64,000 nucleotides of DNA, from positions 1 to 64,000 of the forward strand of contig NZ_JYLH01000010.1 in assembly GCF_001439685.1 (NCBI RefSeq). Direction: 5' to 3'. A program made the position numbers and the translations under genes. The notes beneath the pieces are model-generated. The model did not search any database. It had not been told where the DNA came from and worked only from the letters and a program-made list of their open reading frames with translations. Numbering within the stretch: position 1 is the stretch's first letter; each line of letters begins with the position of its first letter. Positions 1 through 10,108 of the stretch are shown here, in pieces. This DNA comes from Pseudomonas libanensis. Its GTDB lineage: Bacteria; Pseudomonadota; Gammaproteobacteria; Pseudomonadales; Pseudomonadaceae.

Positions 1-54
1 ATCGCCGATGGTAGTGTGGGGTTTCCCCATGTGAGAGTAGGTCATCGTCAAGAT
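1..54 (+). rRNA. rrf: 5S ribosomal RNA, 3' end (partial)
   Basis: The first 54 bases match the 3' part of Pseudomonas 5S rRNA as I know it, including the GATGGTAGTGTGGGG and GAGAGTAGGTCATCGTC segments. The 5' part lies outside the window. It is therefore the last gene of an rrn operon read on the plus strand, and is followed at once by an intrinsic terminator. The exact 3' end could differ by one or two bases. Confidence 0.95.
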
Positions 55-63
55 TAAATTCCG

Positions 64-97
64 AAACCCCAATTGCGAAAGCAGTTGGGGTTTTGTT
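64..97 (+). terminator. rrn operon terminator
   Basis: An inverted repeat AACCCCAATTGC / GCAGTTGGGGTT with a GAAA loop is followed by a T-rich run (TTTTGTTTTG). It sits about ten bases after the 5S rRNA end, the usual place for the rrn operon terminator. Confidence 0.9.
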
Positions 98-212
98 TTG
101 GGCGCTTGGAAAGTGTCCACGATGTCCACGCGCACCTGTCAGCCATGTGTCCGGTCCGTGCACCACAGTGCTAAAGTCCATCCTCGATTTTGCTTTTCCC
201 AAGGAAACCGTT

Positions 213-3200
213 ATGCCGGACGCAACGTCCCTCAGCGCTGGATTCATGGTGGTCCACGGCAATCGCCTGGACGAACTGCGTAGCCTGGTGGTCAGTTGGA
301 TGCGCCGCTACCCACTGGCGCCTTTGGAAAACGAAATCGCCCTGGTACAAAGCAACGGTATCGCTCAATGGCTCAAGCTGGCCTTGGCCGAAGATCCGGA
401 GGAAGACGATATGGGCGGTTGTGGCATTGCTGCTGCAATCGACGTGCAACTGCCTGGCAGCTTCATGTGGCAGCTCTACCGCATGGTCCTGGGCCGTGAA
501 GAAATCCCACCGAAGTCCCTGCTCGATAAAGCTCCGCTGACCTGGCGCCTCATGCGGCTGTTGCCCGAGCTGATTGACCAGCCGCACTTCGAGCCTTTGC
601 AACGTTTTTTGACTCAAGACACCGACCTGCGCAAACGCTACCAACTTGCCGAGCGCCTGGCTGACTTGTTCGACCAATACCAGGTCTACCGCGCTGATTG
701 GCTGGAGGATTGGGCCGCAGGCCGCCACCAACTACGCAATGGTCGAGGCGAATCCAAACCGCTCGACCCTGCCAATTGCTGGCAAGCCGAGTTATGGCGT
801 GCGTTGTTGCTGGATGTGGGAGCAGAGGGCATGGCCCAAAGTCGAGCCGGCGTTCACCAACGCTTTATCGAACGTATCAACAACCTTGAAGAAGCGCCGT
901 CCGGCTTGCCTTCCCGGGTGATTGTCTTTGGCATTTCATCGCTCCCGGCCCAGGCATTGGAAGCGCTGGCGGGTCTGGCCCGTTTCAGCCAGGTCCTGCT
1001 TTGCGTGCATAACCCTTGCCGCCACCACTGGTCCGACATTGTCGCCGACAAGGACTTGCTGCGAAACGAATACAAACGCCAGGCGCGCAAAGCCGGTATG
1101 CCGGTCATCATCGACCCCCAAACCCTACATCAGCATGCCCATCCATTGCTCGCCGCGTGGGGCAAGCAAGGCCGTGATTACATCAGCCTGCTGGACAGCT
1201 ACGATGACCCCAACAGCTACCGCGCCGCATTCCGTGACGGTCGCATCGACCTGTTCAGCGACAGTGAACCCACCACGCTGCTCAACCAGCTCCAGGACGA
1301 TATCCTCGAACTGCGCCCGCTGAATGAAACCCGTGAACTGTGGCCCGCTGTCGACATGGAGCACGATGCTTCGATTCGCTTCCACATCGCCCACAGTGCC
1401 CAGCGCGAAGTGGAGATCCTCCACGACCAATTGCTCCAACGCTTCAGTGCCGACCCAACTTTGCGCCCCCGGGACATCATCGTCATGGTCCCCGACGTCG
1501 ACAGCTACGCGCCGCACATCCGCGCAGTCTTCGGCCAGATCGAACGAAATGACCCACGCTTCATTCCTTTCACCCTTACCGACCAAGGCCAGCGCGGACG
1601 CGACCCTCTGCTGATCGCCGTCGAGCACCTGCTGAAACTTCCCGACAGCCGTTTCCCCGTCAGCGAGATCCTCGACCTGCTCGACGTACCCGCCCTGCGC
1701 GAACGTTTCGCCATCAAAGAGCGCGACTTGCCCACCTTGCATCGTTGGATCGAAGGCGCCGGCATCCGCTGGGGCCTGAATGCCGAGCAACGCGCCGGTT
1801 TAGGCCTACCTACAGAACTGGAACAAAACAGCTGGCAATTCGGCTTGCGCCGTATGCTGCTGGGCTACGCTGTCGGCACTGGCACGGCCTGTAATGGGAT
1901 TGAGCCCTATGACGAAATCGGCGGCCTCGATGCGGCACTGATCGGCCCGCTAGTCGCCCTGCTCGATGCCTTGAGCGATGCCCACCAGGCGTTGTCCCAA
2001 CCCGCCTCCCCCCAGGCCTGGGGCGAGCGACTGCAACACCTGATGCAGCTGTTTTTCCTGCCTGGTAGCGAGCACGATGACTACCTGTTAGGCCAGCTCG
2101 AACAATTGAGAGAGACGTGGCTGGAAACTTGCGAGTCCGTTGGCTTGCAGGATGAGTTACCGCTTACCGTGGTTCGTGAGGCGTGGCTGGCCGGACTGGA
2201 TCAGGGGCGCCTATCCCAGCGCTTCCTCGCGGGAGCTGTCAATTTTTGTACCCTCATGCCTATGCGTGCAATCCCGTTCAAGCTGGTCTGCCTGCTCGGC
2301 ATGAATGATGGCGATTACCCGCGGGCCCAGCCGCCCCTGGACTTCGACCTGATGGGCAGCGACTACCGCCCCGGCGACCGTTCACGCCGCGAAGACGACC
2401 GCTACCTGCTGCTTGAAGCGCTGCTGTCGGCCCGCGACCAGCTGTATATCAGCTGGGTTGGGCGCAGCATCCGCGATAACAGCGATCGCCCAGCCTCGGT
2501 GTTGATTGGTCAACTGCGCGATCACCTCGCCAGCGGCTGGCAGCACGCCAAAACCGATACACCGCTTATTGACGCAATGACCCAGGAGCATCCTCTGCAG
2601 CCCTTCAGTGCCCGCTACTTCCACGAAGGCGATCCGCTGTTCAGCTATGCTCGCGAATGGCAATTGTTGCATGAAGCGCCGGTCGGCGTGAGCCCAGAAA
2701 ATGCCCTGGCGCAACACCAGCAGGAAGAGCCCCTGAGCCTCGGCCAGTTACAGGACTTCCTACGTAATCCGGTTAAACACTTCTTCAGCCAGCGACTGAA
2801 AGTGTTCTTCGAAGCCGCCGAAGTGCCCCTTTCCGACGAAGAACCCTTCGTGCTGGACGCACTGCAACGCTACAGCCTCAGCGACAGTCTGTTGAGCGCC
2901 GCACTGACACAGCCTGATCAGCTCGACCAGACCCTCAATGCCCAGGCGCTGCGCCTGCAACGCAGCGGACTGCTGCCGATGGTCGGTTTCGGTGAGTGCC
3001 TGCGTAACGAGCTGATCGAGCCTTTGCCTGATCTGGTGCAACGCTATCAACACCTTCTGACCCTTTGGCCAACCCCGCATACCGTTGCAGAGCCGATCAG
3101 TTTTGAGCATCAGGGCATCCAGCTGGAAGGTTGGATCAGTGGCCTGCATCGACGCAGTGATGGTGGTTTGTTAAGCGTCACCACCATCCCCAACAGCATT

Positions 3201-3665
3201 GGCTCGATCAAGACCCGCAAGTGGCATCGCCTGATCCGACCCTGGGTCAATCATGTGGTGGCCTGCGCCTGCGGTCTGCCATTGAGCACCGGCCTGGTGG
3301 CAAGTGACGATACCTTGCTGCTGGCTCCGCTGGATAAGCTCACTGCGCAGGAAAACCTTGGCAACCTGCTGCTGGCCTGGCACACCGGCATGAGCACGCC
3401 GCTACCCGTCGCGGTGAAAACCGCCTTTGCCTGGCTCGGCCAGACCGATCCCGTCAAGGCCCAAGCCGCAGCCAGCAAGGCCTATGAAGGCGACGGCATC
3501 ACCACTGACGGTGAACGCCGCGAGACGCCCGCGCTCACGCGGCAATTTCCCGACTACGCCGCCTTGGTTGCCAGCGAAGAATTCGAAGGCTGGTGCGAAA
3601 CCCTGTATCGCCCACTCCTCAACGCCCCGTGGCGATCACTCTCCAGCGCGGAGGCCGGCGCATGA
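213..3665 (+). CDS. recC: RecBCD exonuclease V, subunit RecC
   Basis: RecC is the subunit that scans for Chi in the RecBCD helicase-nuclease, which processes double-strand DNA ends for RecA loading. The reading frame is open from base 93, but ATG 213 has a clear AAGGAAA Shine-Dalgarno and gives 1150 residues beginning MPDATSL, close to the E. coli length (1122). The N-terminal half is a degenerate UvrD-like helicase fold (VVHGNRLDEL at the start, then VFGISSLPAQ) and the C-terminal part a degenerate nuclease-like region. It overlaps recB by ATGA, so the two are translationally coupled. It is the first gene of recC-recB-recD; no ptrA homologue lies between recC and recB, unlike E. coli. The identification is secure from both sequence and operon order. 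Confidence 0.97.
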   Translation: MPDATSLSAGFMVVHGNRLDELRSLVVSWMRRYPLAPLENEIALVQSNGIAQWLKLALAEDPEEDDMGGCGIAAAIDVQLPGSFMWQLYRMVLGREEIPPKSLLDKAPLTWRLMRLLPELIDQPHFEPLQRFLTQDTDLRKRYQLAERLADLFDQYQVYRADWLEDWAAGRHQLRNGRGESKPLDPANCWQAELWRALLLDVGAEGMAQSRAGVHQRFIERINNLEEAPSGLPSRVIVFGISSLPAQALEALAGLARFSQVLLCVHNPCRHHWSDIVADKDLLRNEYKRQARKAGMPVIIDPQTLHQHAHPLLAAWGKQGRDYISLLDSYDDPNSYRAAFRDGRIDLFSDSEPTTLLNQLQDDILELRPLNETRELWPAVDMEHDASIRFHIAHSAQREVEILHDQLLQRFSADPTLRPRDIIVMVPDVDSYAPHIRAVFGQIERNDPRFIPFTLTDQGQRGRDPLLIAVEHLLKLPDSRFPVSEILDLLDVPALRERFAIKERDLPTLHRWIEGAGIRWGLNAEQRAGLGLPTELEQNSWQFGLRRMLLGYAVGTGTACNGIEPYDEIGGLDAALIGPLVALLDALSDAHQALSQPASPQAWGERLQHLMQLFFLPGSEHDDYLLGQLEQLRETWLETCESVGLQDELPLTVVREAWLAGLDQGRLSQRFLAGAVNFCTLMPMRAIPFKLVCLLGMNDGDYPRAQPPLDFDLMGSDYRPGDRSRREDDRYLLLEALLSARDQLYISWVGRSIRDNSDRPASVLIGQLRDHLASGWQHAKTDTPLIDAMTQEHPLQPFSARYFHEGDPLFSYAREWQLLHEAPVGVSPENALAQHQQEEPLSLGQLQDFLRNPVKHFFSQRLKVFFEAAEVPLSDEEPFVLDALQRYSLSDSLLSAALTQPDQLDQTLNAQALRLQRSGLLPMVGFGECLRNELIEPLPDLVQRYQHLLTLWPTPHTVAEPISFEHQGIQLEGWISGLHRRSDGGLLSVTTIPNSIGSIKTRKWHRLIRPWVNHVVACACGLPLSTGLVASDDTLLLAPLDKLTAQENLGNLLLAWHTGMSTPLPVAVKTAFAWLGQTDPVKAQAAASKAYEGDGITTDGERRETPALTRQFPDYAALVASEEFEGWCETLYRPLLNAPWRSLSSAEAGA

Positions 3666-6600
3666 TCGGCAAACCCCTGGCCCTGGCATTCCCGCTCAAA
3701 GGCAGCCAGTTGATCGAGGCCAGTGCCGGCACTGGCAAGACCTTCACCATCTCTGCCTTGTACCTGCGCCTGGTGCTCGGCCACGGCGGTGATGAGTCCG
3801 GTTTCGGGCGCGAACTGCTGCCGCCGCAGATCCTCGTGGTGACGTTCACCGACGCCGCCACCAAGGAACTGCGTGAACGTATCCGTATCCGCCTGGCCGA
3901 AGCTGCGCGTTTTTTTCGCGACGAAATCGAGCAGCCCGATGCGTTGATCGCCGACCTGCGCGATCAGTACCCCCCGGAGCAGTGGCCCGCCTGCGCCAAC
4001 CGTCTGGACATCGCCGCGCAATGGATGGATGAAGCCGCCGTCTCGACTATCCACAGCTGGTGCCAGCGCATGCTGCGCGAACATGCGTTCGACAGCGGCA
4101 GCCTGTTCACCCAGACCCTGGAAACCGACCATAGCGACCTGCTGGGCGAAGTGCTGCGCGACTACTGGCGGCTGTTCTGCTACCCGATGCACGACGACGC
4201 GCTCAACTGGGTGCGCAGCCATTGGGGCGGCCCCGCTGCACTGATGCCGCGAGTGCGTGCGCTGTTCGGCAGCGAACGGCCCGCCGATGAAGGTCGTGAG
4301 CCGGCGGAACTGATCAACGCGTGCCTGCAAGAACGTCGCGCAGCGCTGGTAAGCCTCAAGGCGCCTTGGCAACAATGGGCCGTCGAGCTACGGGATATCT
4401 GCCTGCAAGCTGTAGCGGCCAAAGCGGTCGATGGTCGCAAGATGCAAGCGCGCTACTTCGAACCCTGGTTCGAAAAGATCAGCGCCTGGGCCGCTGATGA
4501 AGCCTTGGAACAACTGGACATCGGTACCGGCTTCACGCGCTTGACGCCCGACGGTATGGCCGAAGCCTGGAAAGGTGAGCCGCCGCAGCACCCAGGGATA
4601 GAGGCCATGGCCAGCCTCAAAGCCAGCCTCGACGCCTTGCCAACGCCAGACGCGGCGGTGTTGCAACACGCTGCGGGTTGGGTCGGCAAACGCTTCGAAG
4701 AAGAAAAGCGTCGCCGCGCAGAGATGGGCTTCGACGACATGCTGATCCGCCTCAACGCGGCCCTTCAAGCCGACGGGGGCGAGCGCCTGGCCAGTGTGAT
4801 CCGTGAGCAATTCCCGGTGGCGCTCATTGATGAATTCCAAGACACCGACCCTGTGCAATACCGCATCTTCGACAGCATCTACCGCATCGAGGAAAACCAC
4901 CTCGACAGTGGACTGTTCCTGATCGGCGATCCCAAGCAGGCGATCTACGCCTTTCGCGGCGCCGACATCTACACCTACCTGCGCGCCCGGCAGTCCACTA
5001 CCGGCCGCCATCACACCCTGGGCACCAATTTCCGTTCCAGCCATGCGATGGTCGAGGCGGTGAACCACGTGTTCCAGCGGGCTGAAACCGGCCGGGGTGC
5101 GTTCCTGTTTCGCGAGCCAAATGGCGAGAATCCGGTGCCGTTCCACCCGGTATTATCCCAGGGTCGCAAAGAACAGTTGCAGGTCGACGGCCAGACGCTG
5201 CCGGCCATGAACCTTTGGCACCTGCCCACCGACCAGCCAATGTCCAACGCGCTTTATCGCCAACAACTGGCTGCTGCCTGTGCCACGCAGATCGTCGCGC
5301 TGCTCAATGGCGGGCAGCAAGGCACGGCGGGGTTTGTCACGAAAGACAGTTTCACCGGTGTGCTGCCCTCAAACATCGCCATCCTCGTGCGCGACGGCAA
5401 GGAAGCCCAGGCCGTACGTGCTGAATTGGCCAGCCGTGGCGTGCGTAGCGTGTACCTGTCGGATAAAGACTCGGTGTTCGCCGCCCAGGAAGCCCACGAC
5501 TTGTTGGCCTGGCTCAAGGCGTGCGCCGAGCCGGATGTCGAGCGCCCGCTACGCGCTGCCCTTGCCTGCGTCACCTTGAACCTGTCGTTGGCGGAACTGG
5601 AGCGCCTGAACCAGGACGAATTGGCGTGGGAAGCCCGCGTCATGCAGTTCCGGGGTTACCGCTCGATCTGGCGTACCCAAGGCGTGCTGCCGATGCTGCG
5701 CCGCCTGCTCCACGACTTCAAGTTGCCGCAAACCCTCATCGCCCGCGGTGATGGCGAGCGTGTGCTGACCAACCTGTTGCACCTCAGTGAGTTGCTGCAA
5801 CAAGCAGCATCGGAACTCGATGGCGAACAGGCGCTGATCCGTCATTTGGCAGAACACTTGGCGCTGTCGGGCCAGGCTGGCGAAGAGCAGATCCTGCGGC
5901 TGGAAAGCGATGAACAACTGGTCAAGGTGGTGACCATCCACAAATCCAAAGGCCTGGAGTACGACTTGGTGTTCCTGCCGTTCATCTGCTCGGTCAAACC
6001 GGTGGATGGCAGTCGCTTGCCGCTGCATTACCACGATGAGCAGGGTAAGTCCCAAGTGAGCCTGCGGCCGACGGCCGAGCTGATTGCCCAGGCCGATGAT
6101 GAGCGCCTGGCCGAAGACCTGCGTTTGTTCTACGTGGCATTGACCCGCGCCAAACACGCGTGCTGGCTGGGCATCGCCGACCTCAAGCGCGGCAATAACA
6201 GCAGTTCGGTTTTGCACCTCTCGGCCTTGGGCTATCTGCTGGGGGCCGGTGCGTCGCTAGGCGAATCCGCCGACCTGGCGCGCTGGCTGTCGGACTTGCA
6301 GCAAGGCTGCCCGGCCATCAGTTATGCACCTGTGCCAGATGCGCAAGACATCCTGTTCCACCCGCCACGCAATGAAGCGACTCTGCTGGCGCCGTTGCTG
6401 CCCAAACGCAAGGCTGCGGAAAACTGGTGGATCGCGTCCTACAGCGCTTTGCGCATTGGCGACAGCATGAGCGCCGCCAGCCTCGAAGCACCGGAAAGCC
6501 CACAGGCCCAGAAGCTGTTCGACGACGAACGCCTCGACCCGGATGCGCCACGGGAAGTGGTGGCGTCCGGCGGTGACATTCACCGTTTCCCACGCGGCCC

Positions 6601-7333
6601 TAATCCAGGCACCTTCCTTCACGGGTTATTGGAGTGGGCCGGTGAAGAGAGTTTCAACGTGACGCCTGAGGCGATCGAAAAAGCCGTGGGCGCACGCTGT
6701 AATCGCCGCAACTGGGAGGGCTGGATCGTCACCCTCAGCGGCTGGCTGGGCCATCTGCTGCAAACGCCGCTGCCCCTGTGCAATGACCACGTCACCCTCA
6801 GCGGCCTGAAGCAGTACCAGATTGAAATGGAGTTCTGGTTCGCCAGCCACAAGGTCGATGTGCTTGCCCTCGACAAGCTGGTATGCCAGCACACCCACGG
6901 CGGTGTCTCGCGTGTGGCCGCTGAGCCGGTGTTGCTCAACGGTATGTTCAAGGGGTTTATCGACCTGACGTTCGAGCACAATGGCCGCTACTACGTGGCG
7001 GACTACAAATCCAACTGGCTCGGTCCCGACGATTCAGCCTACACCGTTGATGCCATGGAGCATTCGATCCTAGAGCATCGGTACGACCTGCAATACGTAT
7101 TGTACCTGCTGGCCCTGCACCGCCAGCTCAAGGCGCGTTTGCCGGATTACGATTACGACCAGCACCTCGGCGGCGCCCTGTACCTGTTCCTGCGCGGTAC
7201 CCATTCGGTGAGCCAGGGCGCATATTTCACCCGGCCACCCCGTGAGCTGATCGAGGGGCTGGACCTGTTGTTCCAGGGCAAGCCTATCCCGCCCAAGGTT
7301 GAGCCCGCCTGGGAACAAGGAGTGCTGCTATGA
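3662..7333 (+). CDS. recB: RecBCD exonuclease V, subunit RecB
   Basis: RecB is the 3'-5' SF1 helicase and sole nuclease of RecBCD. ATG 3662 overlaps the recC stop (ATGA) and gives 1223 residues, slightly longer than E. coli RecB (1180). Visible motifs in order are Walker A ASAGTGKT near residue 20, motif II LIDEFQDTDPVQ near 390, motif III GDPKQAIYAFRG, motif V-like VTIHKSKGLEYD near 760 and motif VI VALTRAKHA near 825. The C-terminal nuclease domain shows GFIDLTF followed by DYKSN, the metal-binding aspartates and catalytic lysine. Helicase and nuclease activity should therefore both be intact. It is coupled to recD by a second ATGA overlap. Confidence 0.98.
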   Translation: MIGKPLALAFPLKGSQLIEASAGTGKTFTISALYLRLVLGHGGDESGFGRELLPPQILVVTFTDAATKELRERIRIRLAEAARFFRDEIEQPDALIADLRDQYPPEQWPACANRLDIAAQWMDEAAVSTIHSWCQRMLREHAFDSGSLFTQTLETDHSDLLGEVLRDYWRLFCYPMHDDALNWVRSHWGGPAALMPRVRALFGSERPADEGREPAELINACLQERRAALVSLKAPWQQWAVELRDICLQAVAAKAVDGRKMQARYFEPWFEKISAWAADEALEQLDIGTGFTRLTPDGMAEAWKGEPPQHPGIEAMASLKASLDALPTPDAAVLQHAAGWVGKRFEEEKRRRAEMGFDDMLIRLNAALQADGGERLASVIREQFPVALIDEFQDTDPVQYRIFDSIYRIEENHLDSGLFLIGDPKQAIYAFRGADIYTYLRARQSTTGRHHTLGTNFRSSHAMVEAVNHVFQRAETGRGAFLFREPNGENPVPFHPVLSQGRKEQLQVDGQTLPAMNLWHLPTDQPMSNALYRQQLAAACATQIVALLNGGQQGTAGFVTKDSFTGVLPSNIAILVRDGKEAQAVRAELASRGVRSVYLSDKDSVFAAQEAHDLLAWLKACAEPDVERPLRAALACVTLNLSLAELERLNQDELAWEARVMQFRGYRSIWRTQGVLPMLRRLLHDFKLPQTLIARGDGERVLTNLLHLSELLQQAASELDGEQALIRHLAEHLALSGQAGEEQILRLESDEQLVKVVTIHKSKGLEYDLVFLPFICSVKPVDGSRLPLHYHDEQGKSQVSLRPTAELIAQADDERLAEDLRLFYVALTRAKHACWLGIADLKRGNNSSSVLHLSALGYLLGAGASLGESADLARWLSDLQQGCPAISYAPVPDAQDILFHPPRNEATLLAPLLPKRKAAENWWIASYSALRIGDSMSAASLEAPESPQAQKLFDDERLDPDAPREVVASGGDIHRFPRGPNPGTFLHGLLEWAGEESFNVTPEAIEKAVGARCNRRNWEGWIVTLSGWLGHLLQTPLPLCNDHVTLSGLKQYQIEMEFWFASHKVDVLALDKLVCQHTHGGVSRVAAEPVLLNGMFKGFIDLTFEHNGRYYVADYKSNWLGPDDSAYTVDAMEHSILEHRYDLQYVLYLLALHRQLKARLPDYDYDQHLGGALYLFLRGTHSVSQGAYFTRPPRELIEGLDLLFQGKPIPPKVEPAWEQGVLL

Positions 7334-9399
7334 ACCTGTCGCCGTTACCGCTGGAAGAGCTGACGCCTCTGAGCCGCGCCGCCGACCTGCTGCAACTGTT
7401 GGAGCGTTGGGTCGACCGTGGCTGGTTGCGCGCCTTGGACAAAGCCTTCGTCGGCTTCCTGTACGAGCTTGATTCCCAGGCCGATCCCCTGGTGCTGTTG
7501 GCGGCGGCCTTGACCAGCCATCAACTGGGTCATGGTCACGTCTGTCTGGATTTGTTCGAAACCCTCAAGGCCCCGGACTTCGCCCTGTCGCTGCCGCCTG
7601 AGGGCGACCAGCACATCGGCGCCATGCTGCTGCCATCGCAGTTGCTGCATGGCCTGGACGGTGCCCATTGGTGTCATGCCCTGGCGTCCAGCCAACTGGT
7701 CGCGCTGGCGGTCGATGGCAGCGCAGCCGCCCAGAGCCGACCGTTGGTGTTGTCCGGTAAGCGCCTGTACCTGCGCCGCTACTGGGCCTACGAACGGCGT
7801 ATCGACAATGCCTTGCGCCAGCGTCTTGCGAGCGTGGAAAGCGTTGCCGACGATTTGCCGCAACGCCTCAATCGCCTGTTCGATCAACCGGCGCCGGATG
7901 GCGTGATCGACTGGCAAAAACTCGCCTGTGCCCTGGCGACCCGCGGCGCATTCAGTATCGTCACCGGCGGCCCCGGCACCGGCAAGACCACCACGGTGGT
8001 GCGCCTGCTCGCGCTGTTGCAAGCGCCCGCCGTCGAGTCCGGCAGCCCGTTGCGTATCCGCTTGGCCGCGCCGACCGGTAAAGCCGCCGCGCGCCTGACC
8101 GAATCCATCAGCCAGCAAGTGTTGTCGCTGACAGTGGCCGGCAACGTGCGGGAAAAAATTCCCACTCAGGTCACCACTGTCCATCGTCTGCTCGGCAGCC
8201 GGCCGGGAACCCGTCATTTCCGTCATCACCTGGGTAACCCGTTACCTCTGGATGTGCTGGTGGTGGATGAAGCCTCGATGATCGACCTGGAAATGATGGC
8301 CAACCTGCTCGACGCCTTGCCGGCCCATGCACGCTTGATACTGCTGGGCGACAAGGACCAGTTGGCATCGGTGGAAGCAGGTGCCGTACTCGGCGACTTG
8401 TGCCGCGATGCCGAAGCCGGCTGGTACAGCCCGCACACGCGCCAATGGTTGCAAGCGGTCAGCGGTGAAGACCTCAGCACCAGTGGCCTGCAAGAAGACC
8501 TCGATGGCAGCCATCCCCTGGCTCAGCAAGTCGTGATGCTGCGCTATTCGCGCCGCTTCGGTGAGGGCAGCGGCATCGGCCAACTGGCGCGTTGGGTCAA
8601 CCAGCAAAACGCCGAAGAGGCCCGCCAGCTGTTGGCCGCACGCCGCCACGACGACCTCTTCTGCGTCAGCCTCAAGGGTGAACATGACCACGCCCTTGAG
8701 CGCCTGGTCCTGGACGGTCAGGGCGAGGGTGCCCAAGGTTATCGCTACTATCTGAACCTGCTGCAATCGGCACGTCCCTCGCTGGATACGCGGCGGGATG
8801 ACCCTGCCTGGACCCATTGGGCGCAACAGTTGCTGCAAGCCTTCGACGCATTCCAGTTGCTTTGCGCCGTACGCAAGGGCCCTTGGGGCGTCGAAGGGCT
8901 GAACCTGCGCATCACCGCGGCGCTGCGCAAAGTGCGCCTGATCGAAGGCGACGAGCAGTGGTACGAAGGCCGCCCGGTGCTGATGACCCGTAACGATTAC
9001 GGCCTGGGGCTGATGAACGGCGACATCGGCATCGCGCTGAAATTGCCCGAAAGCGACGGTGGCCCCCAGGTGCTGCGCGTGGCCTTTGCGCGTAACGATG
9101 GCCAGGGCGGCGTGCGCTTTGTGTTGCCCAGCCGGCTCAATGACGTGGAAACCGTGTACGCAATGACCGTACACAAATCCCAGGGCTCTGAGTTCACCCA
9201 TACCGCACTGATCTTGCCGGATGCGCTCAATCCGGTGCTGACCAAAGAGTTGATCTATACCGGTATTACCCGCGCCAAGCGCTGGTTCAGCCTGATTGAG
9301 CCCCGGGCTGGCGTGTTTGAGGAGGCCGTGCGCCGCAAGGTCAAGCGCTTGAGCGGGCTGATGCTGGAATTGGACGCCGTGCCTGAAGAAACTGACTGA
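7330..9399 (+). CDS. recD: RecBCD exonuclease V, subunit RecD
   Basis: RecD is the 5'-3' SF1B helicase of RecBCD. The ATG overlaps the recB stop (ATGA), giving 689 residues, longer than E. coli RecD (608). An N-terminal domain of about 190 residues is followed by Walker A TGGPGTGKTTT near residue 215, Walker B VVDEASMID near 315, GDKDQLASVEAG, and the C-terminal UvrD_C_2 motif AMTVHKSQGSEF near 610 with YTGITRAKR. All helicase motifs look intact. It is the last gene of the recCBD operon, and I see no convincing intrinsic terminator in the 142 bases before yfiR. Confidence 0.97.
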   Translation: MNLSPLPLEELTPLSRAADLLQLLERWVDRGWLRALDKAFVGFLYELDSQADPLVLLAAALTSHQLGHGHVCLDLFETLKAPDFALSLPPEGDQHIGAMLLPSQLLHGLDGAHWCHALASSQLVALAVDGSAAAQSRPLVLSGKRLYLRRYWAYERRIDNALRQRLASVESVADDLPQRLNRLFDQPAPDGVIDWQKLACALATRGAFSIVTGGPGTGKTTTVVRLLALLQAPAVESGSPLRIRLAAPTGKAAARLTESISQQVLSLTVAGNVREKIPTQVTTVHRLLGSRPGTRHFRHHLGNPLPLDVLVVDEASMIDLEMMANLLDALPAHARLILLGDKDQLASVEAGAVLGDLCRDAEAGWYSPHTRQWLQAVSGEDLSTSGLQEDLDGSHPLAQQVVMLRYSRRFGEGSGIGQLARWVNQQNAEEARQLLAARRHDDLFCVSLKGEHDHALERLVLDGQGEGAQGYRYYLNLLQSARPSLDTRRDDPAWTHWAQQLLQAFDAFQLLCAVRKGPWGVEGLNLRITAALRKVRLIEGDEQWYEGRPVLMTRNDYGLGLMNGDIGIALKLPESDGGPQVLRVAFARNDGQGGVRFVLPSRLNDVETVYAMTVHKSQGSEFTHTALILPDALNPVLTKELIYTGITRAKRWFSLIEPRAGVFEEAVRRKVKRLSGLMLELDAVPEETD

Positions 9400-9541
9400 T
9401 AGGTCATGTAATATTTCTTATTCAGCTGCCTGATTTTTCTGAAAAAATAGTGCGACCCGCGCAAACCGTGTGTCGTGGGGTTTTCCGCCGCTGTGCTATC
9501 GTTGCGGCATCACTTTGGAAACTACCTGAGAGAATTGCTGC

Positions 9542-10108
9542 ATGAACGTGGCTGGCTCGCCCACAGAGCGTAGTTTGAGCTGGAGACGCATGTTACTGGT
9601 GGCGGTTCTGTGCCTGCTCGTGACGCCTCTATGGGCACAGACCCAAAGCCTTGCCGAGCAGCGTGCCCAGGCGGTTACCCAAGTGGTGCTCGGTATCCTC
9701 AGCTACGCCCGATGGCCGGTAGAGCCTGCGCAGTTGCGGCTGTGCGTTGTCGGGCCGACCCAATACACAGACGACCTGGTCAAAGGCACCACCCAGGCTA
9801 CCGGCCGTCCGGTGCTGGTGCGGCGCCTGCTGGTCGATCATCCCGACATCGTCAACGCCTGCGACGCCGTCTACATCGGCAAGCTCACCGCGGACGAACG
9901 CAGCCGCTTGTTCACCTCGCTGATTGGCCATCCGGTACTCAGCATCAGCGAAGGTGGCGACCAATGCACGGTGGGCAGTCTGTTCTGCCTGCGAGTGAGC
10001 GATGCGCAAGTGTCGTTCGAGGTCAACCTGGATTCCGTCGCCCGCAGCGGCGTGCGCATCCACCCCAGCGTGTTGCAGTTATCTCGCCGTCGAGCGCCTG
10101 GGTCATGA
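9542..10108 (+). CDS. yfiR: YfiR/TpbA-module periplasmic repressor (DUF4154)
   Basis: YfiR is a periplasmic protein that holds the diguanylate cyclase YfiN off until reductive or envelope stress or YfiB sequestration releases it. The 188-residue product has an N-terminal hydrophobic signal (MLLVAVLCLLVTPLWAQ). The mature part has four cysteines, in LRLCVVG, VNACDAVY and QCTVGSLFCL, fitting the two disulfides known for YfiR. Its end overlaps yfiN by ATGA, and the gene order yfiR-yfiN-yfiB is the standard yfiBNR layout. ATG 9542 lies about ten bases after a GAGAG sequence. Confidence 0.93.
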   Translation: MNVAGSPTERSLSWRRMLLVAVLCLLVTPLWAQTQSLAEQRAQAVTQVVLGILSYARWPVEPAQLRLCVVGPTQYTDDLVKGTTQATGRPVLVRRLLVDHPDIVNACDAVYIGKLTADERSRLFTSLIGHPVLSISEGGDQCTVGSLFCLRVSDAQVSFEVNLDSVARSGVRIHPSVLQLSRRRAPGS